This document shows positions 63,424-64,000 of a stretch of DNA of 64,000 nt, one piece after another (the stretch's first letter is position 1; every line of letters begins with the position of its first letter). Position numbers and translations under genes: made by a program. Where the stretch lies: the NCBI GenBank assembly GCA_963669415.2, contig CAXXPS010000001.1:620001-684000 (forward strand), in the 5' to 3' direction. Under the pieces are notes generated by a model. The model was not told where the DNA came from. It saw only the letters and a list, made by a program, of their open reading frames with translations, and did not search any database. This stretch comes from JAWKWH01 sp963669415. Lineage in GTDB: Bacteria > Pseudomonadota > Alphaproteobacteria > Rhizobiales > Rhizobiaceae.

Positions 63424-64000
63424 GCGTTGCCGTCCTCCCATACGGAAAGAAGCCGGGTTTAGCGCTTTCAAAACTGCCTCTATCGGAGCTCAGGTGGCCG
63501 CTTGGCGAGCCTGATAATCTGAATGGCACAATTGCCGATCTCGGTCCTGATGACCACCTGCTCGTCTACCCGAACAGCCGCCTTTACTACCTGCCGCACC
63601 CAGGCATCAGATGCCGTGTATCGCTGGCGATTGTCGAACCCGAATCTGTGCACGGTTATCACATGAAACTGATGCGCCTGTACCACCGGCGCTTTCACCG
63701 GGTGTTGACTTGCAATCAAGCGCTCATCGAGGCGATTCCAAACGCCTTGCATTATGTCTACGGCTCGACCTGGGTCTCGACCAAAAACCTTGACCGGACC
63801 AAATCAAAACAACTGTCACTCATCGCTTCAGCAAAGCGGGTGTATGAGGGACACCGTCTGCGCCACGCAACGGTCGACTGGGTGCGGGAGAACAACATTG
63901 AAGCGGACATACTAGGGCGTGGATACAAGCCCTTCACCATGAAATCGGACGGTCTTGCGCCTTATCGATACTCGATCGTCATTGAAAATGTCCGCGAAAG
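63420..64000 (+). CDS. Glycosyltransferase-like protein, 5' part (cut by window end)
   Basis: A frame open from TTG 63420 (TTGA overlap with the FkbM stop) to the window edge, about 193 codons. The protein begins SVAVLPYGKKPGLALSKLP and has YLPHPGIRCRVSLAIVEPE and, at the end, LAPYRYSIVIENVRES. The last part resembles the SIVIENS-like donor-binding patch of GT10/exostosin-type glycosyltransferases. The C-terminus lies outside, so the sugar specificity is unknown. Position suggests a surface-glycan pair with FkbM. Confidence 0.65.
   Translation, partial: MSVAVLPYGKKPGLALSKLPLSELRWPLGEPDNLNGTIADLGPDDHLLVYPNSRLYYLPHPGIRCRVSLAIVEPESVHGYHMKLMRLYHRRFHRVLTCNQALIEAIPNALHYVYGSTWVSTKNLDRTKSKQLSLIASAKRVYEGHRLRHATVDWVRENNIEADILGRGYKPFTMKSDGLAPYRYSIVIENVRE

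Noticed and set aside
1..64000. CRISPR array
   Set aside because: No regularly spaced direct repeats and no cas genes were found.

Overview
The window is chromosomal DNA of an alphaproteobacterium of the rhizobial lineage (order Hyphomicrobiales). This rests on conserved neighbourhoods: cpdR next to tRNA-Val(GAC), the lrp / trxB / lsrB-type LysR cluster, the gltB-gltD block, and a small heat-shock gene with a ROSE-like leader. The genus cannot be fixed from the sequence alone.

Layout. 1-6.4 kb: end of a LysM protein gene, hemH, a sigma-54 response regulator, an M3 oligopeptidase and a threonine aldolase. 6.4-13.4 kb: glutamate synthase genes gltB and gltD with a small YbjQ-family gene between them. 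13.4-30 kb: cell-envelope genes (DUF459 SGNH hydrolase, MltB-type transglycosylase, galU, beta-barrel protein, kdsD, NfeD/SPFH pair, DUF882 peptidase, DUF3380 muramidase), plus eda, trhO, a DUF533 protein, a Kazal-domain secreted protein, hsp20 and a TadG-like protein. 30-37.7 kb: signalling (REC-EAL protein divergent from a hybrid histidine kinase), an alpha/beta hydrolase, hisN-like phosphatase, N-formylglutamate amidohydrolase, cpdR and tRNA-Val.

37.6-49.7 kb is a 12 kb genomic island integrated in the 3' part of tRNA-Val. It is bounded by 63-bp perfect direct repeats (37611-37673 and 49637-49699) and starts with a tyrosine recombinase. It carries decaying and accessory genes: a frameshifted DUF1353 gene, a truncated unknown gene joined to a second recombinase remnant, a YegS-like lipid kinase, a TPR membrane protein, an OLD-like AAA/TOPRIM gene with one in-frame TAG, small zinc-ribbon and DUF4389 proteins, a tRNA-Lys-like remnant and several repeat families. 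It looks like a layered, partly degraded element.

49.7-64 kb returns to core genome: a membrane protein, a GST, two tandem EAL genes, aspartate aminotransferase, an outer-membrane protein, an EF-G paralogue, msrP, the lsrB-type regulator, trxB, a small secreted protein, lrp, an FkbM methyltransferase and the start of a glycosyltransferase cut by the window edge.

The most useful leads are the island with its candidate recombinase arm sites and nested remnants, the single stop codon in the OLD-like gene, and the ROSE thermometer. No complete, clearly new multi-gene system was found.
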